Source: Kribbella sp. NBC_01245 (lineage in GTDB: Bacteria; Actinomycetota; Actinomycetes; Propionibacteriales; Kribbellaceae). From it: DNA of 64,000 bases. The position numbers were made by a program, and so were the translations under genes. Where the stretch lies: contig NZ_CP108487.1 in assembly GCF_036226525.1 (NCBI RefSeq), positions 5,704,001-5,768,000 of the forward strand. The letters run 5' to 3'. Each line of letters starts with the position of its first letter. Position 1 is the stretch's first letter. The notes below the pieces were generated by a model that worked only from the letters and a program-made list of their open reading frames with translations, was not told where the DNA came from and did not search any database. Positions 25,093 through 33,412 of this stretch are shown here, piece by piece.

Positions 25093-25581
25093 TCAGCTCC
25101 AGGCCGTCTCGAGAGTGACCCTGGCCTCGAGCTCCAGCAGGTGCCGTTTCCGGGGCAATCCGCCGCCGAATCCGACCATCTTGCCGCCGGCGCCAACGAC
25201 GCGATGGCACGGCACGATGATCGCCACCGGGTTGCGGTTGCACGCCACGCCGACGGCTCGCGCGGCACCCACATCACCGACGGCGCGGGCCACCTCGCCG
25301 TACGTCTCCATCTCGCCATAGGGGATGGCGGTCAGTCGTCGCCAGACCGCGACCTCGAATGCCGAGCCGCCCGGCGCCGACAGTGGCACGGTGAACTCGG
25401 TCAGTTCGCCCGCGAAGTACGCCGCGAGCTCTTGCCGGGCGGCGGTTAGAACGGCACTCTCACCAGCGATGTCATGGTCCACCTCGGCACCGACCGCGCC
25501 GAAGCGCAACCGGGTCAGGCCAGTGTCATCGGCGGCGAGCGAGAGCTCACCGATGGGCGATTCGATCGCGGTCCAGCGCAT
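25093..25581 (-). CDS. ogt: methylated-DNA--[protein]-cysteine S-methyltransferase
   Basis: 162 residues, full length for Ogt. The active-site motif is IIVPCHRVVGAGG, with the alkyl-accepting Cys. The DNA-binding helix region is IPYGEMETYGEVARAVG and ARAVGVACNRNP, including the Arg finger. It transfers methyl groups from O6-methylguanine to itself. It stands alone on the minus strand, preceded by a long gap with a large palindrome. Confidence 0.95.
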   Translation of the reverse strand: MRWTAIESPIGELSLAADDTGLTRLRFGAVGAEVDHDIAGESAVLTAARQELAAYFAGELTEFTVPLSAPGGSAFEVAVWRRLTAIPYGEMETYGEVARAVGDVGAARAVGVACNRNPVAIIVPCHRVVGAGGKMVGFGGGLPRKRHLLELEARVTLETAWS

Positions 25582-25679
25582 GGCTCCATTGAACGCGTCG
25601 CCACCGACATTCCACGAGACCGTGTACGCATGGTTCTCGTCCGATCACAGGGTGTTGTGCTATCTCTGAGACTCGCCCG

Positions 25680-25844
25680 AAGTGGTCGGCGCCGGAAGGT
25701 CGTCGAGTGGCTGCGGTGTCCAGGTGGGTGCATCGCAAGGCGGAGAATGAGCCTCGATGCTCTTTATCGTGGCTTCTTCTCCAACGCAGCGAGGTGCCCG
25801 CCTGGGCGCCGCAGACGCCGGCGAACTTCCGGCGCCGACCACTT
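25680..25844. repeat. 165-bp imperfect palindrome with perfect 19-bp ends
   Basis: AAGTGGTCGGCGCCGGAAG at 25680-25698 is repeated in perfect inverted form at 25826-25844. The inner arms remain complementary with scattered mismatches to about position 25750 on the left and 25770 on the right. Examples are CTGCGG-G-CCAGG-GGG and TCGC blocks. The element fills most of the gap between ogt and the DUF4328 gene and contains no credible gene. Confidence 0.85.
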
Positions 25845-25928
25845 AGCCCAGTGCTGCGGTTCTTACCGGACCGGGGTTCTCGGAGCCGCTCTATCCAGCA
25901 TCGATGTATTCAGCGGAGGTGGCCGGTG

Positions 25929-26747
25929 ATGGACCCATATCGAGGCGAGCCCTGGACCGATCACCGGGCTTACGCCGTCCCTGCTCAACCGCCGTTGGAC
26001 CGGTGGTTCAGTTCCGAGCGGGCGATCGGCATCGCCGCGGCCGTGCTCATCGTCGCGGTGACGCTGATCAGCGCGCTGACCGCGGTGTCGGATTGGCACA
26101 GCTTCCGGGTGCTGCGTGCGTACGAGGCCGGGCCGATCCGCGATGCCGGCCAACTGCAACGGGCCGACCTGATCTCGGGTTCATTGTGGGTCGTCTCCTC
26201 GATCGTGCTGATGGCGGCCGCGATGGTGTTCCTGATCTGGCTGTGGCGGGTCCGGTGGAACGCGGAGATGTTCTGCCAGGGCAGTCACCGGCACACCCGC
26301 GGCTGGGTGATCGGCGCGTGGATCTGCCCGCTGGTGAATCTCTGGTGGCCGAAACAGGTCATCGACGACGTGCTCGCGGCCAGCGACTGCCGGACGCCGG
26401 CCCGGATCGACAGCCTGCGGGCGGTGCCGCACAGCGCGCTGGTGCGGGCCTGGTGGATCGCCGGGCTGACCGGTTTCCTGCTCGACAACGCGACCAACCG
26501 GCGCGCGCTGATCGACGACAGTTCGATCGGGGCGATCCTCGTCAACGCCGTGCTGTCCACCGGCTCGGCGCTCGCCACCGCGGTCGCCGCCGTACTCGTG
26601 ATCATGATCATCGAGCGGGTGAACTCACTGCAGACCGAGCGCCCCTGGCAACCGTGGTGGTCCACCCCGGCGCCGGCCCCGCAGGCGCCCCCCGGTTTGC
26701 CGCACTACGGGCCACCGGGGCAGAGTGGGGTCCAGCCGTCGTTCTAG
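25929..26747 (+). CDS. DUF4328-family membrane protein, first of three
   Basis: 272 residues from the ATG at 25929 (GGAGG 9 nt upstream). About five membrane segments: IGIAAAVLIVAVTLISAL, SLWVVSSIVLMAAAMVFLIW, then three more to about residue 235. The family signature lies mid-protein: WNAEMFCQGSHRHTRGWVIG then AWICPLVNLWWPKQVIDDV. The end is a short Pro-rich tail. DUF4328 proteins have no established function. Two relatives follow at 26951 and 35002. Confidence 0.85.
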   Translation: MDPYRGEPWTDHRAYAVPAQPPLDRWFSSERAIGIAAAVLIVAVTLISALTAVSDWHSFRVLRAYEAGPIRDAGQLQRADLISGSLWVVSSIVLMAAAMVFLIWLWRVRWNAEMFCQGSHRHTRGWVIGAWICPLVNLWWPKQVIDDVLAASDCRTPARIDSLRAVPHSALVRAWWIAGLTGFLLDNATNRRALIDDSSIGAILVNAVLSTGSALATAVAAVLVIMIIERVNSLQTERPWQPWWSTPAPAPQAPPGLPHYGPPGQSGVQPSF

Positions 26748-26950
26748 AATCGCTTCACTGCAAGTGGATTCAGGCGCTACGCACGGTGAGTTGGCACGAA
26801 AGGTTTGGGTTAAATCTATACACTCCGTGCTGGGACCGACTCCCATGGCATAGCTACTTCGTGGTATCCATGAGGCTCGGTTGAGCGGGGGCACGTACCA
26901 ACCGGAAGCGCCGACCAGACGGAGTTCGAGCAAGCCGAGGGACGCAGCAC

Positions 26951-29152
26951 GTGAGCCACCCGCACCCGGCGGAGAAGCCCGCCGAAGAAGCCGATGAGTG
27001 GCAGCCGCACGCGCCGGAGACCTTCCAGCAGATCGGCCGCCTCGGTCAGATCGCGATCGGGCTACTCGGCCTGTCGATCCTCACCCGCCTGCTGTCCACC
27101 TGGTCCGACTGGAACAGCTACGACGTCGTCGCCCGTTATCTGAACGGGTCGCCGGGCGTCGAGGACGCGGATATCAACCGCGCCGACAACATCGCCCGGC
27201 TCACCTCCATTCCGAACATCGTCATCGCCGTCGCGGCAGCCGTCGTCTTCGTGCTCTGGCTTTGGCGGGCACGGGTCAACTCCGAGGTCTTCTGCCAGGC
27301 CGACCACCGGCACAGCCACGGCTGGGTGCTGATCAGCTGGTTCTGCCCGGGCCCCAACCTCTGGTATCCGCGGCAGATCGTCGAGGACGTCTGGGTCGCG
27401 AGTGACCCGGCCACCCCGGCCTGGGCCGAGACACTGCGCTCGCGCCGGCCGATCTCGGTCATCAACATCTGGTGGTACAGCTGGCTCGCCACGATGGTGC
27501 TCGAAGTCGCCGTTCGCCGCCTGCTGATGTCGTTCGACTCGTCGCCCGGGCTGCTGCGCATGATCGCGATCTCGGCGACGCTCGCGCTGGTGCTCAGCAT
27601 CGTTTCCGCGTTCTTCGCCGCGCAGCTGGTCCGCAAGCTGACCGCAATGCAGGTGAGCCGCCCGTGGGAGTCGTGGTGGGATCAGCGGGAGCCCTCGCGC
27701 CTCAGTGCCGTTCCCGCCTACTCGCGCGCCGACTCCGAGCGGGACGCGACGGCGCAGCGGCAGCCGGTGGCCATGCGACGCAGCCAGCCGCAGCCGCAAA
27801 TGCAGTTCGCGAGCGCGGTTGGCGCGGAGGCTCCGCGTTTCGGTTCGCAGCCGGGTCAGGGTCCGCTCAAGACTCCGCTCAAGGCTCCCGGTGTGGCTCG
27901 GCCCGCCGCTGCCGCCGCAGGATCCGTCGGAGCCGTCGCCGCCTCGGCCGGCATGGCGGCTCAGCAGACCAGCCGGTTGGCCGCGGTGCCCGCACAGCCG
28001 CCCGCCGCTCGCCCCGCCGCGCAGGTTGAGGCGGAGCAGGAAGAGGCGCCGGCCTGGAGCCCGTTCGCCCCGGTCGTGGAGGCCTGGAAGGAGCCCGAGC
28101 CGAACACCGATGTGCTGGGTTCGACCGCCGGGTATGCCGCCTTCAAGCCCGACGCCTACACGCCGGAGTCGCAGCAGTCCGCTCTCGGTAAGCCGCTGGG
28201 CGACACCACCTCGTTCATGCCGTCCGGCCTCGACGCGACGCTGCCGAGCTGGGGCACGCCGATCGCCCCCATCACCGCTCCGGTCACCCCGGTTCCCCCG
28301 GTCGCCGAGGACCCGCTGCAGCCGACGTGGAAGTCCGTGCCCGAGCCGCCGGTCTACCACCAGCCCACGTACCAGCAGTCCACGTACGACGAGCCGGTCT
28401 ACGAGACGCCGACCTACGAGGCGCCCCGGTATGACGAGCCGACGTACGAGACGCCGACGTACGAGCCGCCCGCGCTGAGCGTCGTACCGCCGTTGCCGCC
28501 CGAGACCTATCGCGGCGACTACAGCTCCGCCGCCGAGCCGCTCGAGTCGACCTACCTGCCGCCCTCGCGCCCGATCCCGACGCCCGACCCGATCGAAACT
28601 CCGGTACGACGCTCCGCCCCCGGGCGCCGCGCAGCCGCCGTGGCGGTCGACAGCCCGTCCTCGCTAACGCCTGCGGCCGAGCCCGAGCCGACTTACGAGG
28701 CGCCGACGTACGGCGAGCCGAGCTACCCGGCGACGAGCTACGGGGAGTCGACGTATCGCGAGCCGTTGGAGCAGGCGCCGCTGCTGTCCGGCCCGCCGCC
28801 CGCGCCGGTGCTCGAGGACGACTACTTAACGCCTTCGCAGCCGCTTCCGCCGGTTCCGCCCGTTGTGCCGGCCTACGAGCCCGAGCCGACCTACACGCCG
28901 TCCTACTCGGCTGAGACGTACTCGTACGGTTCAGAGGCGAGCGGTAGCTCCTACGACAGCTACGAGTCCTACGGTTCTGGTTCTTCTTACTCGTCTTCGG
29001 CCTACGAGAGTGACTACAGCGACTACTCGTCGTCGTACTCGCCTGAGCCCGCAGAGCCGGTTGCCCCGCCCGCGAAGGCTGAGCCGACGGCACCCCCGCC
29101 GCCGGAGAAGCCGACGACGCCGCGGGTGCACCCACGACGTCGCTGGGCCTAG
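26951..29152 (+). CDS. DUF4328-family membrane protein with a very long Pro/Tyr-rich tail
   Basis: 733 residues from a GTG at 26951. Residues 1-240 are a DUF4328 membrane domain, with signature HRHSHGWVLISWFCPGPNLW followed by YPRQIVEDVW. The remaining ~490 residues are low-complexity. An Ala/Gln/Pro part comes first, then repeats of PTYE/PTYDEP type (for example PVYETPTYEAPRYDEPTYE), then a Ser/Tyr-rich end (SYDSYESYGSGSSYSSS). Such a tail would lie on one side of the membrane and could be a binding platform or phosphorylation target. Its stop overlaps the convergent queA stop by 4 bp. Confidence 0.85.
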   Translation: MSHPHPAEKPAEEADEWQPHAPETFQQIGRLGQIAIGLLGLSILTRLLSTWSDWNSYDVVARYLNGSPGVEDADINRADNIARLTSIPNIVIAVAAAVVFVLWLWRARVNSEVFCQADHRHSHGWVLISWFCPGPNLWYPRQIVEDVWVASDPATPAWAETLRSRRPISVINIWWYSWLATMVLEVAVRRLLMSFDSSPGLLRMIAISATLALVLSIVSAFFAAQLVRKLTAMQVSRPWESWWDQREPSRLSAVPAYSRADSERDATAQRQPVAMRRSQPQPQMQFASAVGAEAPRFGSQPGQGPLKTPLKAPGVARPAAAAAGSVGAVAASAGMAAQQTSRLAAVPAQPPAARPAAQVEAEQEEAPAWSPFAPVVEAWKEPEPNTDVLGSTAGYAAFKPDAYTPESQQSALGKPLGDTTSFMPSGLDATLPSWGTPIAPITAPVTPVPPVAEDPLQPTWKSVPEPPVYHQPTYQQSTYDEPVYETPTYEAPRYDEPTYETPTYEPPALSVVPPLPPETYRGDYSSAAEPLESTYLPPSRPIPTPDPIETPVRRSAPGRRAAAVAVDSPSSLTPAAEPEPTYEAPTYGEPSYPATSYGESTYREPLEQAPLLSGPPPAPVLEDDYLTPSQPLPPVPPVVPAYEPEPTYTPSYSAETYSYGSEASGSSYDSYESYGSGSSYSSSAYESDYSDYSSSYSPEPAEPVAPPAKAEPTAPPPPEKPTTPRVHPRRRWA

Positions 29153-30222
29153 TTAGTTCCGTCTGCCGGCAGTAGCAGGCACAAGTCGCCGAATTCGTGC
29201 CACAGGTATCCACTTTGCAGAGCCGCGTCGTAGGCCCGTTGCACCAACCGTCCGCCCGCGACGGCCTCCAGCAGCAGTAGGTGCGAGGCGTCCGGCGCGT
29301 GCATCCCGGTGATCAGTCCGCTCACCACGCGCGCCTTGCGGTCCGGCCCGAGCACGAGGTTCGTCCAGCCACTTGAAGGCCGGACGGTCCCGTCGGCGTC
29401 CGCGGCCGACTCGAGCGCGCGGACGGCCGTCGTGCCGACTGCGACGACTCTGCCGCCGTTGGCCCGGACGTGGTTCACGAGACGGGCCGTCGCCGCCGGT
29501 ACGTCGTACCGCTCGGCCGTCGGTGGTTCGTGGCTCTCCAGCGAGGAAACGCCGGTATCAAGGCGAATCGGCGCTACCAGCACTCCGGACGAGACCAAAC
29601 GCGTGACGAGCTCGGTGGTGAACGGCCGCCCGGCACTTGGCATCTCCGCACTGGTCGGGGTCTGCGCGAACACCGTCTGGTACGACTCGATCGGCCAGCG
29701 CGCGCCGACGTACTTGTAGGCGATCGGCCGCCCGTGCCGGCTCAGGAACTCCCGTACGTCCCCTTGCCCGGTCGCCACCTGCCACAACCGCACCCCGTCG
29801 TACGTCGCTTCGGGCCGCGGGTTGTATGGCCGGAGCAGCGTGATGCACTTGCCGGCGATTTCGACTTCGTCGCCCGCCTCGGCCGTGAGCAGGGGTGAAC
29901 CCGCATCCGGCGCCGTACGCAACTCGATCACCCAGGTGCCGTCATCGAGTTCGGTCGAGAAGTGCACCACCACCGGCTCCACCCCGTGCGCCGAGAACCT
30001 GGTCCCGTCGATCGCGGCCGCCATCGTGCCCGAGGTGTTCACCACCAGTAGGTCACCCGGGCGTAGCGCGTCAGGTAACTCGTAGAACCTCTTGTGCGCA
30101 ATGGCATCGCCGTCGGCTACCAGCAGCCTCACCTCGTCCCGCTGCATCCCACGAGCCTCCGGCGGTTCAGCCGCGTTCAACTCGTCAGGAAGCGTGAACC
30201 TGGTCAGCGGTTGTGCCGTCAC
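29149..30222 (-). CDS. queA: S-adenosylmethionine:tRNA ribosyltransferase-isomerase family protein
   Basis: 357 residues from a GTG at 30222 that overlaps the upstream SDR stop (GTGA). QueA motifs: LLVADGDAIAHKRFYELPDA with LRPGDLLVVNTS, RPIAYKYVGARWPIESYQTV, EMPSAGRPFT and a C-terminal VSGLITGMHAPDASHLLLLEA. QueA moves the ribosyl part of SAM onto 7-deazaguanine in tRNA to make epoxyqueuosine. No other queuosine genes are in the window. Many actinobacteria carry QueA-like proteins without the full pathway, so the actual reaction here is uncertain. Confidence 0.85.
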   Translation of the reverse strand: MTAQPLTRFTLPDELNAAEPPEARGMQRDEVRLLVADGDAIAHKRFYELPDALRPGDLLVVNTSGTMAAAIDGTRFSAHGVEPVVVHFSTELDDGTWVIELRTAPDAGSPLLTAEAGDEVEIAGKCITLLRPYNPRPEATYDGVRLWQVATGQGDVREFLSRHGRPIAYKYVGARWPIESYQTVFAQTPTSAEMPSAGRPFTTELVTRLVSSGVLVAPIRLDTGVSSLESHEPPTAERYDVPAATARLVNHVRANGGRVVAVGTTAVRALESAADADGTVRPSSGWTNLVLGPDRKARVVSGLITGMHAPDASHLLLLEAVAGGRLVQRAYDAALQSGYLWHEFGDLCLLLPADGTN

Positions 30223-30947
30223 GGTGCCACCGCCGGAACCAGCTCGGCCGCCTTGTACCGGCCACTGGCGGGCCGAGTGTCCAGTAGCTGCAAGAACCCG
30301 GGCACCGACTCCGAAGGCTCGGGCCGATCCGAAATGTCCTCATCCGGGAATGCCGCCTGGTGCATCGCCGTACGCATATCGCCCGGGTCCACCGCGTACA
30401 CCCGCAGGCCCGGTTGTTCCGCCGCGAGGATGGCCGTCGCGTGGTCGAGCGCCGCCTTGGCAGAGCCGTAACCACCCCAGCCCTCGTACGGCTCGACCGC
30501 GGCGTCCGAACTGATGTCGATGATCACGCCTTCGCTCTCGCGTAGCGCCGGCAGCACCTGCTGGATCAGGGCGATCGGCGCGAACACGTCGACCTCGTAA
30601 ACCCGGCGCAACTCGCTCAGGTCGTACTCGGCGAGCGTCGGCTGCGGGCTCGGCCCGAGATGGCTCGCGTTGTTCACCAACAGGTCCAGCCGGCCCAACC
30701 CGGCCACCGCGGCCGCGAGTTCGGCCCGATGCACCGGGTCGGTGACGTCCCCGGCGAGCGGGATCACCTCGGTGCTCGCGGCGAGCGCGTCAGCCGCGTC
30801 CTTCAGCGCATCGGCCCCACGGGCGTCGATCACCAGGGCCCATCCGCGGGCCGCCAAACCGTGCGCCAGCGCCAATCCCAAACCAGCCGAGGCACCCGTG
30901 ATCAAGGCAACCGGCCGGACCTTCTCCACACCATTAGTCGTCGTCAT
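30219..30947 (-). CDS. short-chain dehydrogenase/reductase
   Basis: 242 residues from the ATG at 30947 (GAGGGTGG upstream; an ATG at 30962 is less likely). Classic SDR: ALITGASAGLGLALAHGLAA (NAD(P) site), LDLLVNNASHLG, IIDISSDAA and the YGSAK motif (Tyr-x-x-x-Lys) in WGGYGSAKAALDHA. Its substrate is unknown. It is translationally coupled to queA. A palindrome and DnaA boxes lie upstream. Confidence 0.88.
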   Translation of the reverse strand: MTTTNGVEKVRPVALITGASAGLGLALAHGLAARGWALVIDARGADALKDAADALAASTEVIPLAGDVTDPVHRAELAAAVAGLGRLDLLVNNASHLGPSPQPTLAEYDLSELRRVYEVDVFAPIALIQQVLPALRESEGVIIDISSDAAVEPYEGWGGYGSAKAALDHATAILAAEQPGLRVYAVDPGDMRTAMHQAAFPDEDISDRPEPSESVPGFLQLLDTRPASGRYKAAELVPAVAP

Positions 30948-30962
30948 GTCCGCCACCCTCAT

Positions 30963-30982
30963 ACTTCAAGCGAACTTGAAGT
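30963..30982 (-). promoter_or_regulatory. perfect palindrome upstream of the SDR gene (MerR-like operator)
   Basis: ACTTCAAG at 30963-30970 faces CTTGAAGT at 30975-30982 across 4 bp. The shape resembles SoxR/MerR-type operators (TCAAG-N4-CTTGA). No MerR gene is nearby. Confidence 0.5.
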
Positions 30983-31011
30983 CAAGGCCTACCTCAACCG
31001 GCGGCGAACCC

Positions 31012-31158
31012 TGTGGACAAACCCTGCGATCTCGCGGCCGCGAGTTATCCACCGTTTCGGCCGAATGTGGAGTGCTCTGTGCACAATCCACGGATTTCGC
31101 AAGTTATCCACAGGTCATCCCCAACTTATCCACGGGTTTGCCAGCAGGCTGTGGATAA
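31012..31158. promoter_or_regulatory. secondary DnaA-box cluster between the SDR and FAD-oxidase genes
   Basis: Five 9-mers match the DnaA box at 8 or 9 positions: TGTGGACAA 31012-31020, TTATCCACC 31045-31053, TTATCCACA 31104-31112, TTATCCACG 31126-31134 and TGTGGATAA 31150-31158. Weaker sites lie between. This is about 22 kb from the origin proper. Confidence 0.7.
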
Positions 31159-31162
31159 GTTG

Positions 31163-32743
31163 TCAGGCTGGCGGCAGGAGGATGCCGGGGTTCATCGTTC
31201 GAGCCGGGTCGAGGACGGCCTTCACGGCCTGCAGTGCCTCGATCGCGAGCGGGCCGATCTCAGCCTCGTACGCCGAGCGGTGGTCCGCCCCGACCGCGTG
31301 GTGGTGCGTGATGGTGCCGCCCGCCTTCGCGATCGCATCCGAGGCGGCCTGCTTGGCCTTGCCCCATTGGGCGATCGGCTCATCGGCCTGCGCGCACAAC
31401 ACGGTGAAGTAGAGCGAGGCGCCGGTCTCGTAAACGTGCGAGACATGGCACAGCACGATCGGCGGCGTGCCCTGATCCGACAAGGCTGTCACCAAGGCCT
31501 CCGTGACCGCGAGTTTCAACGCGGGCAAGGTCGACCAGAAGCCGGCGGTCTCGAGCGTCTCGACCAGTCCGCCCTCGTCCAGCAAGGGATCCCGCAAGTA
31601 CGGCGCGTTGTAGCGCCCGACTCGCCAGGCCTCCCCAGGGCCTTCGCCGAGCGGTTCGCCGCCGGCCGCTTGCAGGACCTCGGCCACCTCCGCCTGGCGG
31701 CCCGCGATCCGCGCCCCCTCGAACCCGCAGATGGCGACGCATCCGCCCGCGCTCGCCGCCCCGGGATCGGCCAGATTGACCGCGGTCTCGACCTCATCCG
31801 AGAGGCGCAGCACGGTCGGCAACGGCCCGTCCTGCGCCAGCCGCCGTACGGCGTTGAGGCCCGCGTCGAACGAGGCGAATCGCCAGCCCTCGAAGGCCCG
31901 TTCCACCGCGCGCGGGCGGACCCGGACCACGACCGAGGTGATGATGCCGAAGGCGCCTTCGGATCCGAGGAACAGCTGGCGCAGATCCGGACCGGCGGCG
32001 GAATGCGGCGCCCGGCCGAGCCGGATCGTGCCGCGCGGCGTCGCCACGGTCAGACCGACCACCATCTGGTCGAACCGCCCGAACCCGGCCGAGGACTGAC
32101 CACTCGATCGGGTGGCGGCATAGCCCCCGATACTCGCGCCCTCGTACGACTGGGGGAAGTGCCCAAGCGTGAACCCGTGCTCCGCCAGTTTCGCCTCGGC
32201 CGCAGGCCCGCGAAGGCCCGCCTGCAGGATCGCCGTACGGGAGATGTCGTCGACCTCGACCAACTCGTCCAGCCGGGCCAGGTCGACCGCCACCACCGCG
32301 TCGTACCCCTCGCGCTGTGGGGCGAGGCCGCCCACCACCGACGTACCGCCGGCGAACGGGACGACGGCCAGGCCGAGCTCCGCGCACACCGTGAGCAGCT
32401 CCTGGACCTCGTCGTGAGAGCCTGGCAGCACGACGAGATCGGGCGCGTCAGCGGTATCGCCGGCGCGGTCTCGCAGTAGGTCGGGGGTCGAATAGCCGCG
32501 GGTATGCCGCCAGCGGGTCTCGTTGTCGGTCTTTACCTGGGCGGCACCGACGACCGCAGCCAGGGCGGTAACAAGCGTTGAGGTCGGCGTCGGCAGGTCG
32601 GGCACTCCCAAGGCGGCAGGTGTCGGACGGGCGCCGAGATGGCGTAAGGCTTCGAGCGCCATTGCGGGCAGAACGGTCTTACGATCAGGATCGCCCCACC
32701 GGCCGTGGGCCATCCGGACCACCGGCAGATCCGACTCGGTCAT
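31163..32743 (-). CDS. FAD-binding oxidase, alkyldihydroxyacetonephosphate synthase-like
   Basis: 526 residues. VAO-type FAD domain: DLVVLPGSHDEVQELLTVCA, VVPFAGGTSVVGGL (pyrophosphate loop), GHFPQSYEGASIGGYAATRS and LFLGSEGAFGIITSVVVRVR. The C-terminal part has HVSHVYETGASLYFTV and GTITHHHAVGADH, with the His-rich motif of AGPS-like enzymes. AGPS makes the ether bond of ether lipids; bacterial relatives may act on glycerol-phosphate-type or hydroxy-acid substrates. It is divergent from a TetR gene that is fused by ATGA to a GlpD-type dehydrogenase, so the three act together on glycerol phosphate or ether lipids by inference. Confidence 0.85.
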   Translation of the reverse strand: MTESDLPVVRMAHGRWGDPDRKTVLPAMALEALRHLGARPTPAALGVPDLPTPTSTLVTALAAVVGAAQVKTDNETRWRHTRGYSTPDLLRDRAGDTADAPDLVVLPGSHDEVQELLTVCAELGLAVVPFAGGTSVVGGLAPQREGYDAVVAVDLARLDELVEVDDISRTAILQAGLRGPAAEAKLAEHGFTLGHFPQSYEGASIGGYAATRSSGQSSAGFGRFDQMVVGLTVATPRGTIRLGRAPHSAAGPDLRQLFLGSEGAFGIITSVVVRVRPRAVERAFEGWRFASFDAGLNAVRRLAQDGPLPTVLRLSDEVETAVNLADPGAASAGGCVAICGFEGARIAGRQAEVAEVLQAAGGEPLGEGPGEAWRVGRYNAPYLRDPLLDEGGLVETLETAGFWSTLPALKLAVTEALVTALSDQGTPPIVLCHVSHVYETGASLYFTVLCAQADEPIAQWGKAKQAASDAIAKAGGTITHHHAVGADHRSAYEAEIGPLAIEALQAVKAVLDPARTMNPGILLPPA

Positions 32744-32785
32744 GTTGTCTCCCGTAACTGGTCAGCCGCTGATACACTCGGACGC

Positions 32786-33412
32786 ATGGTGTCTCAGCGT
32801 AGCAGCGACCGTAGCAGTGCCGGGCAAGCTTCCCGGAGCACTCCCGCGAATGCGATTCCCGAGCAGCGCATTCTCGACGCCGCCTACGAGCTGCTGCTCG
32901 CGATCGGGATGCGCCGGATGACGATGGCCGATATCGCCCGGCATGCCGAGGTCTCCCGCGCGACGCTCTACCGCCGCTGGCCGAACGTGCAGTCCGTGGT
33001 CGCCGCCCTGATGACGCGGGAGTGGACGACGGCCGTGGTGTCGGCCTTCCAGCCCGAGTCCAGCAACGGCCGGAGCCGGCTGGTCGAGGGTGTGGTCGAG
33101 GTCGTCGCGCAGACCCGGACCCACCCGCTGATGCGCAAGATCATCGAGCTCGATCCGGAGTTCCTGACGCCCTACCTGCTGGAGCGCCGCGGCAGTAGTA
33201 CGGTCGCCCACCTCGCGCTGGTGGTGGAGGGGCTGAAGGCGGGGCAGGCCGACGGCTCGATCCGCGAGGGCGATACCGACTGGCTGTCGCGGCAGATCGT
33301 GCTCGTCGCGCTGGCCTCGGCCGTCTCCGGCCCGATGATCGCCACGCAGGAGGAATACACCCGGCTGGACGAGGAGCTGAGGTCGATGCTCACCAGATAC
33401 CTACGGCCATGA
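32786..33412 (+). CDS. TetR-family regulator in the AGPS-GlpD locus
   Basis: 208 residues from the ATG at 32786. HTH: EQRILDAAYELLLAIGMRRM with MTMADIARHAEVSRATLYRR and WPN. The C-terminal domain is helical. The start is 42 bp from the divergent oxidase gene, and the stop overlaps the next start (ATGA), so it controls both sides by position. Confidence 0.88.
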   Translation: MVSQRSSDRSSAGQASRSTPANAIPEQRILDAAYELLLAIGMRRMTMADIARHAEVSRATLYRRWPNVQSVVAALMTREWTTAVVSAFQPESSNGRSRLVEGVVEVVAQTRTHPLMRKIIELDPEFLTPYLLERRGSSTVAHLALVVEGLKAGQADGSIREGDTDWLSRQIVLVALASAVSGPMIATQEEYTRLDEELRSMLTRYLRP

